Counted from the first letter of the stretch, positions 1 through 9,145 are shown. The stretch: DNA of 64,000 bases from Rhodoblastus sp963713695 (GCA_963713695.1 CAVQMU010000010.1:496001-560000), one strand, 5' to 3'. The notes: a model not told the origin generated them from the letters alone. Program-made: numbers and translations.

Positions 1-1
1 G

Positions 2-829
2 CAATATGAGGGCTACGGCTATCCGGGCGCGGGCGCGCTGCTGCTTGTCGTCGCGGGCCTTGCGGTCGCGCGGCGGCAGAACCTGCTCTATCAATCCTTC
101 GCTTTGCCCTTGCTGTTGCTCGTCGCGGCGGGCGTGATCCTTGCCGCCTCGGATGTTGTGACGTTCGGCGAGAATTTCGCCGTCAAAATTCCGCTGCCCG
201 AGGCATTGATCAAGCTGCTGACCAATTTTCGCAGTTCCGGACGCTTCATCTGGCTGGCGGACTATGGTCTCGTCGCGCTGGCCGGCTTCGTCCTGCTGCG
301 CCATTGCGCGCCGCGCACGGCGCTGGCCGTGATGGCGCTGGCGGCCATCGTCCAGGTCGCCGATCTCGCCCGGCCGATGACCGATCTGAAACAACGTTTC
401 GCCGAACGGACGCCCGAGCGGTTCAAAGATCCGATCTTCGCCGGTCTCGGACCGGCGCATCGCAGGCTGATCGTCGTCCCGCCCTGGCAATGCCAACCGG
501 TCGAGGTTCGCCGGGCCAGCAGTTTCGAGCCATCGACGATGCTCGCCCTCGACAATGGGCTGGCGACCAACAGCTTTTATTCCGGCCGCTTGCCGCGCGA
601 CCAGCAGGCGTATCATTGCGTCGAATTTCCGAAGATTTTCGCTCAGGCGAAGCCGGAACAGGAAAACGCCTACCTGTTTCTGCCGCAAGTTTTCGAAGCC
701 CAAGGCGCCTCCGTTCTGGCGACGCATTTCTGCGATTTCGGCAATGGGTCGATCCTTTGCCGATCCGACCTCGGCAAGACCGGATTGTCTCCCAAGGCGC
801 GCGCCGCAATTGACGCCGCGAGGCAATAG
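2..829 (+). CDS. DUF6311-like polytopic membrane protein, 3' part only
   Basis: The reading frame is open from the first codon in the window, so the true start lies upstream. What remains is the C-terminal part of an integral membrane protein. Hydrophobic segments lie near the beginning (the LLLVVAGLAV and LLLLVAAGVILAAS stretches) and at about window position 270-370, followed by a soluble tail of about 150 residues. The NFRSSGRFIWLADYGL stretch followed by a hydrophobic helix resembles the DUF6311 family of bacterial membrane proteins, which are probably GT-C-like glycosyltransferases. The family call rests on this motif and the topology. The substrate is unknown. Confidence 0.55.
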   Translation, partial: QYEGYGYPGAGALLLVVAGLAVARRQNLLYQSFALPLLLLVAAGVILAASDVVTFGENFAVKIPLPEALIKLLTNFRSSGRFIWLADYGLVALAGFVLLRHCAPRTALAVMALAAIVQVADLARPMTDLKQRFAERTPERFKDPIFAGLGPAHRRLIVVPPWQCQPVEVRRASSFEPSTMLALDNGLATNSFYSGRLPRDQQAYHCVEFPKIFAQAKPEQENAYLFLPQVFEAQGASVLATHFCDFGNGSILCRSDLGKTGLSPKARAAIDAARQ

Positions 830-901
830 ATTTCGAAAACGCCCAAACAGCTTCGTCCTTGAAGGCTGGAACAAAGCCGCCATTCGCGCGATGATGGCGC
901 G

Positions 902-2092
902 ATGACCTCTCCCCCCTTTCGCATCCGCCAGATCGACCGAATCTCCTCAGTCGCCGCACAGGCCTGGGATTCCTGCGCCAATCCCGGCGGCGACGACGTC
1001 GCGAGCGACAAATTCACGGGCGAAAAATTCAATCCCTTCCTGACCCACGCCTTCCTCGAGGCGCTGGAAAGCACGGCTTGCGTCGGGGGCAGGACCGGCT
1101 GGTTTCCGGCGCATGTGCTGGTCGAGACCGCAGAGGGCAAGCTCGCCGCCTGCGCGCCCGCCTATTACAAGACCCATTCGCTCGGCGAATATGTGTTCGA
1201 CCAGGGCCTCGCCGAAGCCTTCGAGCGGGTGGGCGGCGATTATTATCCCAAGCTCCTGGTCGCCGTACCCTTCACGCCCGTTCCCGGCCGCCGCCTGCTG
1301 GTTGCCGCCGACGCCCCGCCGGGCGCTGGCGAAGCCCTCGTGCTCGGACTGCGCGCCCTGCGCGAAAAGGCCGGCGCCTCGTCGCTGCATGTCAATTTCC
1401 CCGACGAGGCCGACCAAAGCAGGCTTGAGGCGGCGGGCTTCCTGCCGCGCAAGGGCCAGCAGTTCCATTTCTTCAACCGCGGTTTCGAGACGTTCGACGA
1501 CTTCTTCGCGAGCCTCGCCTCGCGCAAGCGCAAGGCGATCCGCAAGGAGCGGCTGGAGGTGGCGGGGCATGGGCTCAAGATCGAATGGATCGTCGGCGGC
1601 GCGTTGACCGAAGCCCATTGGGACGCTTTTTTCGCCTTTTACATGGACACCGGCGATCGCAAATGGGGGCGACCCTACCTGACCCGAAAGTTCTTCTCGA
1701 AACTCGGCGCGACGCTCGGCGAGCGCGTGCTGCTGGTGCTGGCGAGCCGCGACGGCAAGCCGGTCGCCGGCGCGCTCAACCTGATCGGCGACGATGCGCT
1801 TTACGGCCGCAACTGGGGCGCGCTCGAGCAGGTTCCCGGGCTGCATTTCGAGCTTTGCTATTACCAGGCGATCGAATTCGCAATTTCACGCGGGCTCGCG
1901 CGCGTCGAAGCGGGCGCGCAGGGCGAGCACAAGCTTTCGCGCGGCTACGAACCCGTTGCGACCTTTTCGGCGCATGAATTCGCCGATCCGCGCCTCGCCC
2001 GCGCGGCGGAGGATTTTTTCCGGCGCGAGGCCCGCGCCGTGGATATGATGATCGAGGACTACGCCGAACACGCGCCCTTCCGGAAGACATGA
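902..2092 (+). CDS. FemAB-like GNAT-fold acyltransferase (DUF482 type)
   Basis: This 396-residue protein matches the alphaproteobacterial FemAB-like group (DUF482, peptidoglycan biosynthesis/recognition type), which has two tandem GNAT folds. Visible family features are the N-terminal NPFLTHAFLEALE segment, a basic region with SRKRKAIRKER near residues 205-215, the MDTGDRKWGRPYLTRKFF block, and the C-terminal EAGAQGEHKLSRGYEP block. Relatives transfer aminoacyl or acyl groups to cell-envelope precursors. The exact donor and acceptor for this branch are not known. There is no signal peptide, so it should act in the cytoplasm. It is followed closely by the HIT gene on the same strand, and the two may be co-transcribed. 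Confidence 0.85.
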   Translation: MTSPPFRIRQIDRISSVAAQAWDSCANPGGDDVASDKFTGEKFNPFLTHAFLEALESTACVGGRTGWFPAHVLVETAEGKLAACAPAYYKTHSLGEYVFDQGLAEAFERVGGDYYPKLLVAVPFTPVPGRRLLVAADAPPGAGEALVLGLRALREKAGASSLHVNFPDEADQSRLEAAGFLPRKGQQFHFFNRGFETFDDFFASLASRKRKAIRKERLEVAGHGLKIEWIVGGALTEAHWDAFFAFYMDTGDRKWGRPYLTRKFFSKLGATLGERVLLVLASRDGKPVAGALNLIGDDALYGRNWGALEQVPGLHFELCYYQAIEFAISRGLARVEAGAQGEHKLSRGYEPVATFSAHEFADPRLARAAEDFFRREARAVDMMIEDYAEHAPFRKT

Positions 2093-2153
2093 CGCGCTTG
2101 ACCTTTGCGCGCCGCTTGCGCAGATTTTGAATCGATTTCGCAGGAGCAGGAAA

Positions 2154-2588
2154 ATGTCGGTCGCTTATGATCCCAGCAATATTTTCGCCAAGATACTTCG
2201 CGGCGAAATACCCTGCGAAAAGGTTTTCGAGGACGAAGCCGTCCTCGCCTTCATGGACGTGATGCCGCGCGCCGACGGCCATGTCCTGGTGCTGCCGAAG
2301 GCCCCCGCAAGAGGCCTGCTCGACATTTCGCCCGAAGCCCTCCAGGCTCTCATCCTGCGGGTGCAAAAACTCGCGCGGGCGGTCAAGGCGGCCATGGGCG
2401 CGGAAGGCATCACCCTCCACCAGTTCAACGAGCCGGCCGGCGGCCAGACCGTGTTCCACATGCATTTCCACATTATTCCACGCTGGGAAGGCCAGGGCCT
2501 GCGCGCCCATGCCGCGACCATGGCCGACGCCGCCGCGCTGAAGCCGCATGCCGAAAAAATTCGTGCGGCGCTGGCGGCGGAAGACTGA
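2154..2588 (+). CDS. HIT family nucleotide-binding hydrolase
   Basis: A 144-residue histidine-triad protein. The signature HMHFHIIP lies near residue 102, and the N-terminal CEKVFEDE and HVLVLPK motifs are typical of the bacterial Hint/HinT branch, which hydrolyses nucleoside phosphoramidates or other AMP conjugates. The start at 2154 was chosen because a GGAGCAGG ribosome binding site sits just upstream and the family usually begins a few residues before the FAKILRGEIPCE block. An earlier in-frame start at 2127 would add nine basic residues without a good binding site. The fold is certain; the in vivo substrate is not. Confidence 0.92.
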   Translation: MSVAYDPSNIFAKILRGEIPCEKVFEDEAVLAFMDVMPRADGHVLVLPKAPARGLLDISPEALQALILRVQKLARAVKAAMGAEGITLHQFNEPAGGQTVFHMHFHIIPRWEGQGLRAHAATMADAAALKPHAEKIRAALAAED

Positions 2589-2660
2589 GCGAACCCTGTC
2601 CCGCCGCCATGGCAGACGTGACTTCGCCCGACCGCAACATCCGAAGGCTTGCGTCAGGGA

Positions 2661-2712
2661 GCGTGAACTGGCCCTTGCTTGCCCCTGAGCCATCATGGCC
2701 GGGCCTGTCCGG
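2661..2712. repeat. Partial copy of dispersed intergenic repeat
   Basis: The stretch from the AACTGGCCCTTGCT core to the CATGGCCG region closely matches positions 49499-49545 elsewhere in the window, with a few mismatches and short indels. It lies between the HIT gene and the next gene. It appears to be the edge of a repetitive element of the kind common in rhizobial intergenic DNA. Its presence argues against using the ATG at 2695 inside it as a start codon. Confidence 0.6.
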
Positions 2713-2736
2713 AGATTTTCAGCGGAGGAGGCGCCG

Positions 2737-3189
2737 ATGGACGTCAGGCGAGGTGGTCAGGAAATACTGCTGAATGGCTTGGCGCTTGTTCTTGCCGGGT
2801 TGCTATGGGGCTTGGTCGTACCGCATACGCCATACCCTCGATTGGCCCTGGGAGCGCATATCCAGTTCGAGTTCAATGGCCTGCTGCTTATCGTGATGGC
2901 GGCCCTCCTTTTGAAGTTTGAGCACGATGTTGGCCCGAGGTCGATCCTCGTCATGCGGTTGAGCGCGTGGCTGACCTGGGCGATGGCGCTTTCTGAAGTG
3001 GCCAACAGCTGGTGGGGCACAAGAAGCATTCTTCCAATCGCGGCCCAACAGGCCAAAGCGGCAGGTGGCCTGCCTTGGCAGGAGGATGCAGTCACGTTGA
3101 CGCATGTTGGCGCCGGTCTTTGCCTTATCGTGGCTTGGGCGCTGTTAATCCTGGGCTTTGCCAGAAGCGGCGCAGGTTCCGGAGGCTGA
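2737..3189 (+). CDS. HabA/HabB-like small four-helix membrane protein
   Basis: A 150-residue membrane protein with four predicted hydrophobic segments. The first is LALVLAGLLWGLVV. It is followed by PHTPYPRLALGAHIQFEFNG, which resembles the N-P-R-M-A-L-S-A-H motif of hydroxylaminobenzene mutase (HabA/HabB) proteins. The start at 2737 follows a GGAGGAG binding site. The ATG at 2695 lies inside a repeat and would add unconserved residues. Many homologues are annotated as mutases without assay data, so the catalytic role here is only suggested. There is no pathway context in the neighbours. Confidence 0.6.
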   Translation: MDVRRGGQEILLNGLALVLAGLLWGLVVPHTPYPRLALGAHIQFEFNGLLLIVMAALLLKFEHDVGPRSILVMRLSAWLTWAMALSEVANSWWGTRSILPIAAQQAKAAGGLPWQEDAVTLTHVGAGLCLIVAWALLILGFARSGAGSGG

Positions 3190-3312
3190 CCCAGGTTCTC
3201 GAACCGATATTTCGGATCGGCGGGCGTGACCATTTCCAGGGTGGCAAATTCGCAAAATCTTGACTAGAAGGAGCGCCAAAGCCCAGGCCGCCATCGAAAT
3301 CGGGAAAAATCC

Positions 3313-3633
3313 ATGGTCAAGATCGTATACGTCAGCTCAACCGGCGAAAGGCGCGAGGCCGAGGCGCAGCCGGGCATGACCGTGATGGAAGTCGCGACCA
3401 AGGCCGGCATTGACGAGATCGTGGCCGAATGCGGCGGCGCCTGCGCCTGCGCCACCTGCCATGTCTATGTCGCCCCGGAATGGCTCGCCAAGCTGCCGCC
3501 GGCCAGCCCGATGGAAAACGACATGCTCGATTTCGCCGTCGATCCGCGCCCGACCTCGCGGCTGTCCTGCCAGATCAAGATCACCGAAGACCTCGACGGC
3601 CTGACGGTCGAAACCCCCGCCAATCAAGGCTGA
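3313..3633 (+). CDS. Adrenodoxin-type 2Fe-2S ferredoxin
   Basis: A 106-residue vertebrate/adrenodoxin-type ferredoxin. The cluster ligands are visible as C-x5-C-x2-C (in CGGACACATC, near residues 39-48), with the fourth cysteine in LSCQIKI near residue 85. The CHVYVAPEWLAKLP block after the cluster is typical of the alphaproteobacterial FdVI/FdxB branch, which gives electrons to cytochromes P450 or iron-sulfur assembly. There is no isc operon or P450 beside it, so the partner is unknown. Its stop overlaps the 3' end of the convergent ycjF-like gene by about 10 bp. Confidence 0.93.
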   Translation: MVKIVYVSSTGERREAEAQPGMTVMEVATKAGIDEIVAECGGACACATCHVYVAPEWLAKLPPASPMENDMLDFAVDPRPTSRLSCQIKITEDLDGLTVETPANQG

Positions 3634-4676
3634 TTTCTCGGGGCGTCCCCGCTCTTGCCGTCGCCGAACAGGAAGGGCGCGACGTCGCGGACGCCCGGCG
3701 GCTTTTGCGCGAAATAGGGCATGGGGCGGCAGACCGCCATGGCCGACAGGCCGATCCGTGCGGTCAGCAAGCCGTTGAGCACGCCTTCGCCGAGCCGCGC
3801 GGAAATTTTCGCGGCTATGCCATGGCCGAGAACCGCCTGCATCAGGCTGTCGCCCACGGCCATGCCGCCGGTGATGGCGAGATGCGAGCCGACCGCCCGC
3901 GCCAGCCGCCATGCGCCGAGCATTCCCGGCCGTCCCCCGTAGATTTCGGCGATGCGCCGGATCAGCCGCAGCGCCTGCGCGGCGACGAAAATCACGTCGA
4001 TGACGGCGCGCGGGCTCAAGGCCGCCACCAGCGAGACCCGCCTGGCGGCGGCGGCGACTTCCGAACGCGCCATCGCGTCGAGCGAGGTCATCAGCTCGCG
4101 CTCGGCGATGTCGATGAGATCGCGCCCGTCGATGATCTCGCGGCGCATGTCGTCGATATTTTTCCGCGCGCTGGCCGTTTCGGGCCTTGTCAGATAAAGC
4201 GCCGCGAGATCGCCCACATCTTTCCGCGCGGCGTCGCGGTCGTCGGCTTCGTGCGCCCGCGCCAGGGCGATATGGAGCAGCGCGATGCGGCGCTGGCGGA
4301 AGATCGCGCGGATTTCGCGCCCCGCCAGCACCAGCGCCGCCAGCAAGGCGAGGCCGGCGAGGCCAAGACCGATGAAGCCGAGCGCCGCCGAGCGGGCGAA
4401 CAAAGATTCCACGAGACCATCGAGCCAGAGGCCAATGGAAAAGGTGACGAGGCCGCCGAGCGCCGAAGCCAGCACCCCGCCCCAGGACCAGCCGGCGCCG
4501 CGTAAAAATCCGCGTTTCTGGGCGACCTCGATCGCCCTTTCGGCGGGGTCGGCGGCCGAGACCTCGGCTTCCGCGGCATAGGCGTCGGGCGCGTCCTCGA
4601 CGATGAAATCCACTGCCGTGTTCGCGCCCTTGTCGAGACGGAAGGCGCGGGGCCTTTGTTTTTCTTGTTCGCTCAT
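3624..4676 (-). CDS. YcjF-like DUF697/TIGR01620 inner membrane protein
   Basis: A 350-residue protein of the YcjF family (TIGR01620, DUF697). It has an N-terminal soluble region, a pair of transmembrane helices near residues 65-120 (ASALGGLVTFSIGLWL and LGLAGLALLAALVLAG), and a C-terminal DUF697 domain with the LVAALSPRAVIDVIFVAAQ and ITGGMAVGDSLMQAVLGHG segments. The start codon overlaps the stop of the upstream ycjX-like gene by 4 bp, which indicates translational coupling. The two genes usually occur together and are linked to envelope stress in enterobacteria. Their biochemical role is not established. Confidence 0.9.
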   Translation of the reverse strand: MSEQEKQRPRAFRLDKGANTAVDFIVEDAPDAYAAEAEVSAADPAERAIEVAQKRGFLRGAGWSWGGVLASALGGLVTFSIGLWLDGLVESLFARSAALGFIGLGLAGLALLAALVLAGREIRAIFRQRRIALLHIALARAHEADDRDAARKDVGDLAALYLTRPETASARKNIDDMRREIIDGRDLIDIAERELMTSLDAMARSEVAAAARRVSLVAALSPRAVIDVIFVAAQALRLIRRIAEIYGGRPGMLGAWRLARAVGSHLAITGGMAVGDSLMQAVLGHGIAAKISARLGEGVLNGLLTARIGLSAMAVCRPMPYFAQKPPGVRDVAPFLFGDGKSGDAPRNQP

Positions 4677-6184
4677 GAGAGCCGGTCTCCGAACAGGAAC
4701 TGGCAGGCGCGATCGAGCCTTATATGCGGCAGGGGCAGGGGGGCGCCGTCGGGCCCGAGGGTTGCGATGGGCGGCCGGAAGCGCAGGAATCGATAATCCG
4801 AATCGCCTTCCGGCACGGCGAGGCCGTCGCCGCGAAAGGCGACGCGCGGGTCGGCGGGCAGCAATCCCGGGAAGATCGCGGCTTCCGTCTCGCCGTCGAA
4901 GGTCTGGCCGTCGAGCGTCTCGCCCTTCAAGGGCACGCCGACAATGGCGTCGAGCGTCTCGCGGCCGCGCCGCACCGCCACCTCGCGCGTCGCCCGCACG
5001 GCGGCGAGCGCAATGACATCGACCTGCGCGCCGGAAAACTCCGAGCGCGAAATGGCCCGGTCCGTCAATTGCCGCAAGATCGCTTCGAGGCGGTCGTGGC
5101 TCATGTGGTGGAGGTGGTCGGCCTTGGTCGCCGCGACGAGAATCTTGTCGATCTTCGGTCGAAACAGTTTCTGGACGACATTGGAGCGGCCGACGCGGAA
5201 GGCGCCGAGCACGTCGTTCAGCGAAGTCTGCAGGTCGCGCAGGGCGGCGGGACCGGAATTGAGCGCGGCCAGCGCGTCCACCAGCACGATCTGGCGGTCG
5301 AGGCGGGCGAAATGGTCGCGGAAGAACGGCCGCACCACCGCCGATTTGTATGATTCGTAACGCCGCTCCATCATCGCCGCCAGCGTGCCCGGCGAGATTT
5401 CAAAGCCCTCCGGCAAGGGCAGCGGAGCAAAGGTCAGGGCCGGCGATCCCTCGAGATCGCCAGGCATCAGGAAGCGGCCGGGAGGCAAGGTCGAGAGCGC
5501 ATAGGCGTCGCTGCGGGCGGCCCGCAGATAAGCAGTGAAGATTTCCGCGGCGCGGCGGGCGAGGGTCTCGTCTTCCGGGGCTGCCGGATCGAGCCCCATG
5601 ACGAAACCGCGCCAATCCGCCGCAAAGGGGGCGCGCGCGGCGGCGGCGCTGGTCTCCAGCGTCTCGCGCGACCATTGCGCGAAACTCTTTTCCAGCAGAG
5701 GCAGGTCGAGCAGCCATTCGCCGGGATAATCGACGATGTCGATTGTGAAATGCGACGGACCCCTGGCAAAGCCTTGAACGCGCTCGAAATCCAGGCGAAG
5801 GCGCAACTCCGAGATCTGCCGGGTCGATTGCGGCCAGTGGCGATCATATCCCGTCGAAAGACGGGCGTCGTGAGACGCCGTATGTCCGGTGAGCGCGGCG
5901 AGGTGGTCCTCATAGGCGAAGCGCGCGACATGGTCGTCGGGCTGCGGTTCGAGCCGCCCGCCGGTCAGCCGCCCTTCGGCGGCGACGCGAAAGACCGGCA
6001 GCTGGTTTTTTCGGCCGCCGCCGGCCAGCGCGGTGAGGTGCTGGGCCAGCGCCGTGATGAAGACCGTCTTGCCGGCGCGCGACAGGCCGGTGACGCCGAG
6101 TCGCAATCCCTTGCCCCGGACCAGTTCCGACAGGTTTGCGGCGCTGTTGCGCGCCTCGAACATGAGATCGGAGAAAATCGACAA
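4673..6184 (-). CDS. YcjX-like P-loop NTPase (DUF463)
   Basis: A 503-residue P-loop protein of the YcjX/DUF463 family. The Walker A motif GLSRAGKT lies at residues 33-40 and the DIVDYPGEWLLDLPLL segment near residue 150 is the family Walker B/switch region. NVVQKLFRPKIDKILVAATKADHLHH near residue 340 contains the NKxD-like TKAD base-recognition motif expected for a GTPase. It is the first gene of a two-gene unit with the DUF697 protein and ends with an ATGA overlap. In related bacteria the pair responds to envelope stress and phage shock. That link is family knowledge and is not visible here. Confidence 0.92.
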   Translation of the reverse strand: MSIFSDLMFEARNSAANLSELVRGKGLRLGVTGLSRAGKTVFITALAQHLTALAGGGRKNQLPVFRVAAEGRLTGGRLEPQPDDHVARFAYEDHLAALTGHTASHDARLSTGYDRHWPQSTRQISELRLRLDFERVQGFARGPSHFTIDIVDYPGEWLLDLPLLEKSFAQWSRETLETSAAAARAPFAADWRGFVMGLDPAAPEDETLARRAAEIFTAYLRAARSDAYALSTLPPGRFLMPGDLEGSPALTFAPLPLPEGFEISPGTLAAMMERRYESYKSAVVRPFFRDHFARLDRQIVLVDALAALNSGPAALRDLQTSLNDVLGAFRVGRSNVVQKLFRPKIDKILVAATKADHLHHMSHDRLEAILRQLTDRAISRSEFSGAQVDVIALAAVRATREVAVRRGRETLDAIVGVPLKGETLDGQTFDGETEAAIFPGLLPADPRVAFRGDGLAVPEGDSDYRFLRFRPPIATLGPDGAPLPLPHIRLDRACQFLFGDRLS

Positions 6185-6596
6185 GGCAAACTCCGGCGGC
6201 TGAAGCCTTTTCCGATCCGCTTGAATTGAAGCGGGGCATCAGGTTTGTTTGACGCGCTTTCTTCGCGCGGAACGGCTTCCTGCCGCATCGCTTCAGGTCG
6301 CAGCTTCCATCTAATCACGAATATGAAAAGTTGAAGAAGTTCGGTGCAAGATCGTTTTGGACGGGGCCGGGTTTCCGGGGATGACGCGCCGGTCCGCAAC
6401 CTGAGCTTGAAGATAAATAGTTGCCGCCAACAACACGTTAGGCGAGCAATTCTTCCTTGCGCGCGAGGCGTCTCGTAATGAAGTTGAAGGAGTATGCGCA
6501 GCTCCCGGAAAAACAAGGATATCCTTGTTCGGCGTCGACAACGCTCGAGCAATTCAAGGCCAAGGCCAAGCTTACGCACGGAACAGATTAGAGGCT
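6185..6596. other. Intergenic region with degenerate rhizobial repeat
   Basis: About 410 bp between the ycjX-like gene and sixA without a convincing gene. Positions 6205-6275 contain TTTTCCGATCCGCTTGAAT followed by GTTTGTTTGACGCGCTTT and a CGCGCGGAACGG segment. These resemble the two halves of a repeat that is abundant between genes in rhizobia and that is also present at about 12000-12075. The rest, 6300-6596, is less GC-rich than its surroundings. I see no terminator or promoter there that I can defend. Confidence 0.4.
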
Positions 6597-7112
6597 TCAG
6601 GTTAAAAAGTGCTTGAGTTCGCCGTCGCCCCAGCGCGTAAGCCGCCATTCCCCGGCCTCGCAGTCAAAGATGGCGAGGCCTCCCGGCGGAAATCCGAGGG
6701 CGAGGCGGCTCAGCGCGTCGCGGTCGCCGGACCCTGCGAATTGCGCCGCAAATTCGGCTATTGCCGGATTATGGCCTGTTATCATGATCTTCTCGACCGA
6801 ATCGGGCAGGCCGCGCAGCGCCGCCATCAGGTCGCGGCGCTCGGCGTGGTAGAGCGCCTTGTCGATCCGCGTCTCCGGCGCGATTGGCGTTCCCGATGCC
6901 TGCGCATAGGCGGCGAGCGCCAGCTCCAGGCTCTCGCGGGTGCGCAAGGCGTCCGAAACCAGCACGAGGTCGATTGTCTCGCCTTTTGCCGCGAGCGCCG
7001 CGCCGATGCGCGCGGCATGCAGGCGACCCTCGGCGGTCAGCGGCCTGTCGCGGTCGCTGTACTTTGCGGAGTGAACGGCTTCGGCGTGGCGGAAGAGGAG
7101 CAATCGGCGCAT
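6597..7112 (-). CDS. SixA-like histidine phosphatase
   Basis: A 171-residue protein of the histidine phosphatase superfamily, SixA branch. The catalytic LFRHAEA motif (RHG type) lies at residues 6-12 and the second conserved histidine is in MITGHNPAIAEFA near residue 112. SDALRTRES near residue 55 is also typical. SixA of E. coli dephosphorylates phosphohistidine proteins of phosphorelay or PTS systems. Which protein is targeted here cannot be told. The GGGLAIFD-type C-terminal block is present, so the gene looks intact. Confidence 0.9.
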   Translation of the reverse strand: MRRLLLFRHAEAVHSAKYSDRDRPLTAEGRLHAARIGAALAAKGETIDLVLVSDALRTRESLELALAAYAQASGTPIAPETRIDKALYHAERRDLMAALRGLPDSVEKIMITGHNPAIAEFAAQFAGSGDRDALSRLALGFPPGGLAIFDCEAGEWRLTRWGDGELKHFLT

Positions 7113-7147
7113 GGCGGCAAATTAACATGGAATTGTGACGTGTCGCC

Positions 7148-7882
7148 TCATCCGTTTGCGGATTCTCGCGTCAATAGCCGCATCACGCATTCCTCGAAAG
7201 AGGAGGGCGTCATCGCCGCGAGTTCGCTCCGCTCCCAGCCTTGCGCAATCCTGCCTTCCGACAGCAACAGCGCGCGCGAGCAGAGCGTCGGCACGGTTTC
7301 GACCACATGGGTCGAGACGAGGATCGCATGGCGCCGCGTCGCCGCGAGTTCGGCCATGACGCTTTTGGCTTCCCAGGCCGCAACGGGATCAAGGCCGTTG
7401 AGCGATTCGTCAAAAACCAGCAATGGCGGCGCGTCGAGCAAGGCCGCGGCGATCCCGATCTTTGCCCGCGTTCCCAACGAGCAGGCGGAGATCAGCTGAT
7501 CGAGGCCTCGGTCGATGCGCAGCCGCGCCAAAATGTCGGGCACAGGCCAGCAGTCGGGCGGGCAGCCGCGAATTGACGCGACGAGCTCAAAATATTGCCG
7601 GCCGGTCAGGCCGCCGGGCAGTTCCGAGGGATCGACGGCGAAGCCCAGACCCGCCTTGGCCTGTTCGGGGCTCCGCGCAAGGTCGACGCCCGCAATCTCG
7701 ACGCGGCCGTCCAGCAGGCGGATCTGCCCGGAGAGGGCCTTGAGCAATGTCGACTTGCCCGAGCCGTTGGCGCCGAGCAGGCCGAGGACGTTGCCTTTTC
7801 GCAGGACGAGATCGACGCCTTCGACGATTTTTTGCCCGCCGTAGCCGGCGCTGACATTTTGGGCGGTCAGCACGTCATCCAT
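7148..7882 (-). CDS. ABC transporter ATP-binding protein
   Basis: A roughly 244-residue ATPase subunit. Walker A is GANGSGKST, Walker B is LLVFDESLNGLDP, and the H-loop histidine lies in ILVSTHVVE. The signature motif is degenerate (SLGTRAKIGIAAALLD instead of LSGGQ), as in many ABC-2 type exporters. The ATG at 7882 is preceded by GAGGAAA. A GTG at 7903 would add seven residues without a good site. The start overlaps the 3' end of the permease gene by 16 bp, so the two subunits are translationally linked. The substrate is unknown. Confidence 0.88.
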   Translation of the reverse strand: MDDVLTAQNVSAGYGGQKIVEGVDLVLRKGNVLGLLGANGSGKSTLLKALSGQIRLLDGRVEIAGVDLARSPEQAKAGLGFAVDPSELPGGLTGRQYFELVASIRGCPPDCWPVPDILARLRIDRGLDQLISACSLGTRAKIGIAAALLDAPPLLVFDESLNGLDPVAAWEAKSVMAELAATRRHAILVSTHVVETVPTLCSRALLLSEGRIAQGWERSELAAMTPSSFEECVMRLLTRESANG

Positions 7883-9029
7883 GTCGATATTTTCCTCGCG
7901 CACGGGTCAACAGCAACGCGAGCAAAGCCGCGAAAGCCAGCAGGACGGGACGGCCATATTCGCTCGAACTCATAGGCGACATACAGCAGGGCGGAACAAT
8001 AGCTGAAGCCGGCCAGCACCGGGCGCCTGCCGTAAAATGCCGCGAAGATGGCATAGACGGCGCAAAGCGCCAGCAGAATGAAGGCGGCGCCAATGGGCTG
8101 GGCGAGGGCCTGCGGCTCGGCCACAACCGCCGCCGCCGCCGGCCCGGCGTAAAACGCCGCCGCAAGCGACCCGGGAATACGCAAAAGCGCACGCCAGGCT
8201 CGGAAAAAACCGAGCGGCGTGGCGCGGAGAACCGGCGAGCCGAGCGGATCACAGCGCAAAACCAGCATGAACACCAACAAGCCGCCCATGAGTCCGGCCA
8301 GCACAGCCGGCGCCGCGCGGCCCTGTTCGAGGCTCGCGCCCGACGCCAGGGCGGCGATCACGGCCACGACCGCCCCGGCGGCCATGACGAGGCGCTTTGG
8401 CGCGAGACTCCAGCACCATTGGCCGACGCGGGCAGGCGTTGCTCCGTCGATCCGGGCAAAGACGAGGGCGGTCTTGCCGGTCCTGGGCCCCGGCTTTTCC
8501 TTGGCGGGCGCTTCCGCGCGAAAAGCCAGCCAAAGCCGCGCAAAAACTCCGGCGACGCTTCCGGCCAGGAACAGCGTCAAGGCCGCCGCGGAATGGACCA
8601 GGGCGTCCGGTTTCTCGACGCCCCGGCAACCCGCCCAGATCGCCAGGCCGAAAAGCGCGGCGGGCGGCAGACTGAAGACAAGAGCGGCGACCGCCGCGGC
8701 GCGGCGACGGGATTGTTCCGACAGCGGCAGCGAAAGCAGGAAGGGCGCCTGCGCCCGGACGGCGGTCGCCCCAGCGATCAGGGCGCCGGCCGCCGCGCCG
8801 AAAATCGCGGCTGCGGCCGGCAATCCGTAGAGCCAGAACCCGTCCGATTCTACGCAGAATTCGGCGCCGTCTTGCGCAAGGCGACGGCGATGTCGGCGAT
8901 GAGATAGGCGAGGAAAAAACCGCCCAGCGCCAAAAGCTGCGACAAGGCAGAGGCGCGCGTTTCGCGCAGGCCGTTGAGCAATTGTCGCCAGATCAGGCTC
9001 AACACCAATAGGTCGCGGCGAAAATTCAT
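7867..9029 (-). CDS. ABC-type permease subunit, frameshifted
   Basis: The gene begins at an ATG at 9029 with a strong GGAGGAA binding site and encodes MNFRRDLLVLSLIWRQLL. The first frame stops at 8850, but the coding signal continues in the next frame from about 8865 (the GLPAAAAIFG region) to the stop at 7867. The span is one base short of a whole number of codons, so a single lost base around 8870-8880 (GCCTTGCG, possibly GCCCTTGCG originally) restores a 387-residue polytopic protein with about ten hydrophobic segments. It overlaps the ATPase gene and is probably the membrane subunit of the same exporter. Family assignment beyond that is not possible. Confidence 0.6.
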
Positions 9030-9145
9030 TTTTCCTCCGGGGAATCGTCGCGTGCGAAGTCGTGGATACTCGGAGTCCAGGCGACCTCGCTGCGCCGGGC
9101 CATGTCCGCCAGCAGCAGCGCCGTGAAAACCTTGGTCGCGGGCAT
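9026..9145 (-). pseudogene. Short relic of a serine beta-lactamase family gene
   Basis: Thirty-nine codons immediately upstream of the permease start read MPATKVFTALLLADMARRSE and then a short unrelated tail. The T-K-V-F-T-A-L-L-L-A-D-M run is the classic sequence around the catalytic SxxK motif of class C beta-lactamase/penicillin-binding esterases. The catalytic serine is not present, and the rest of the domain is missing on both sides. The stop codon overlaps the permease ATG. I interpret this as a decayed remnant of a gene that once stood here. The match is short. Confidence 0.4.

Noticed and set aside
3429..4505. Plus-strand open frame of 358 codons opposite the ycjF-like gene
   Set aside because: Arg/Gln/Glu-rich composition without motifs, exactly antisense to a well-supported gene; typical of high-GC shadow frames.
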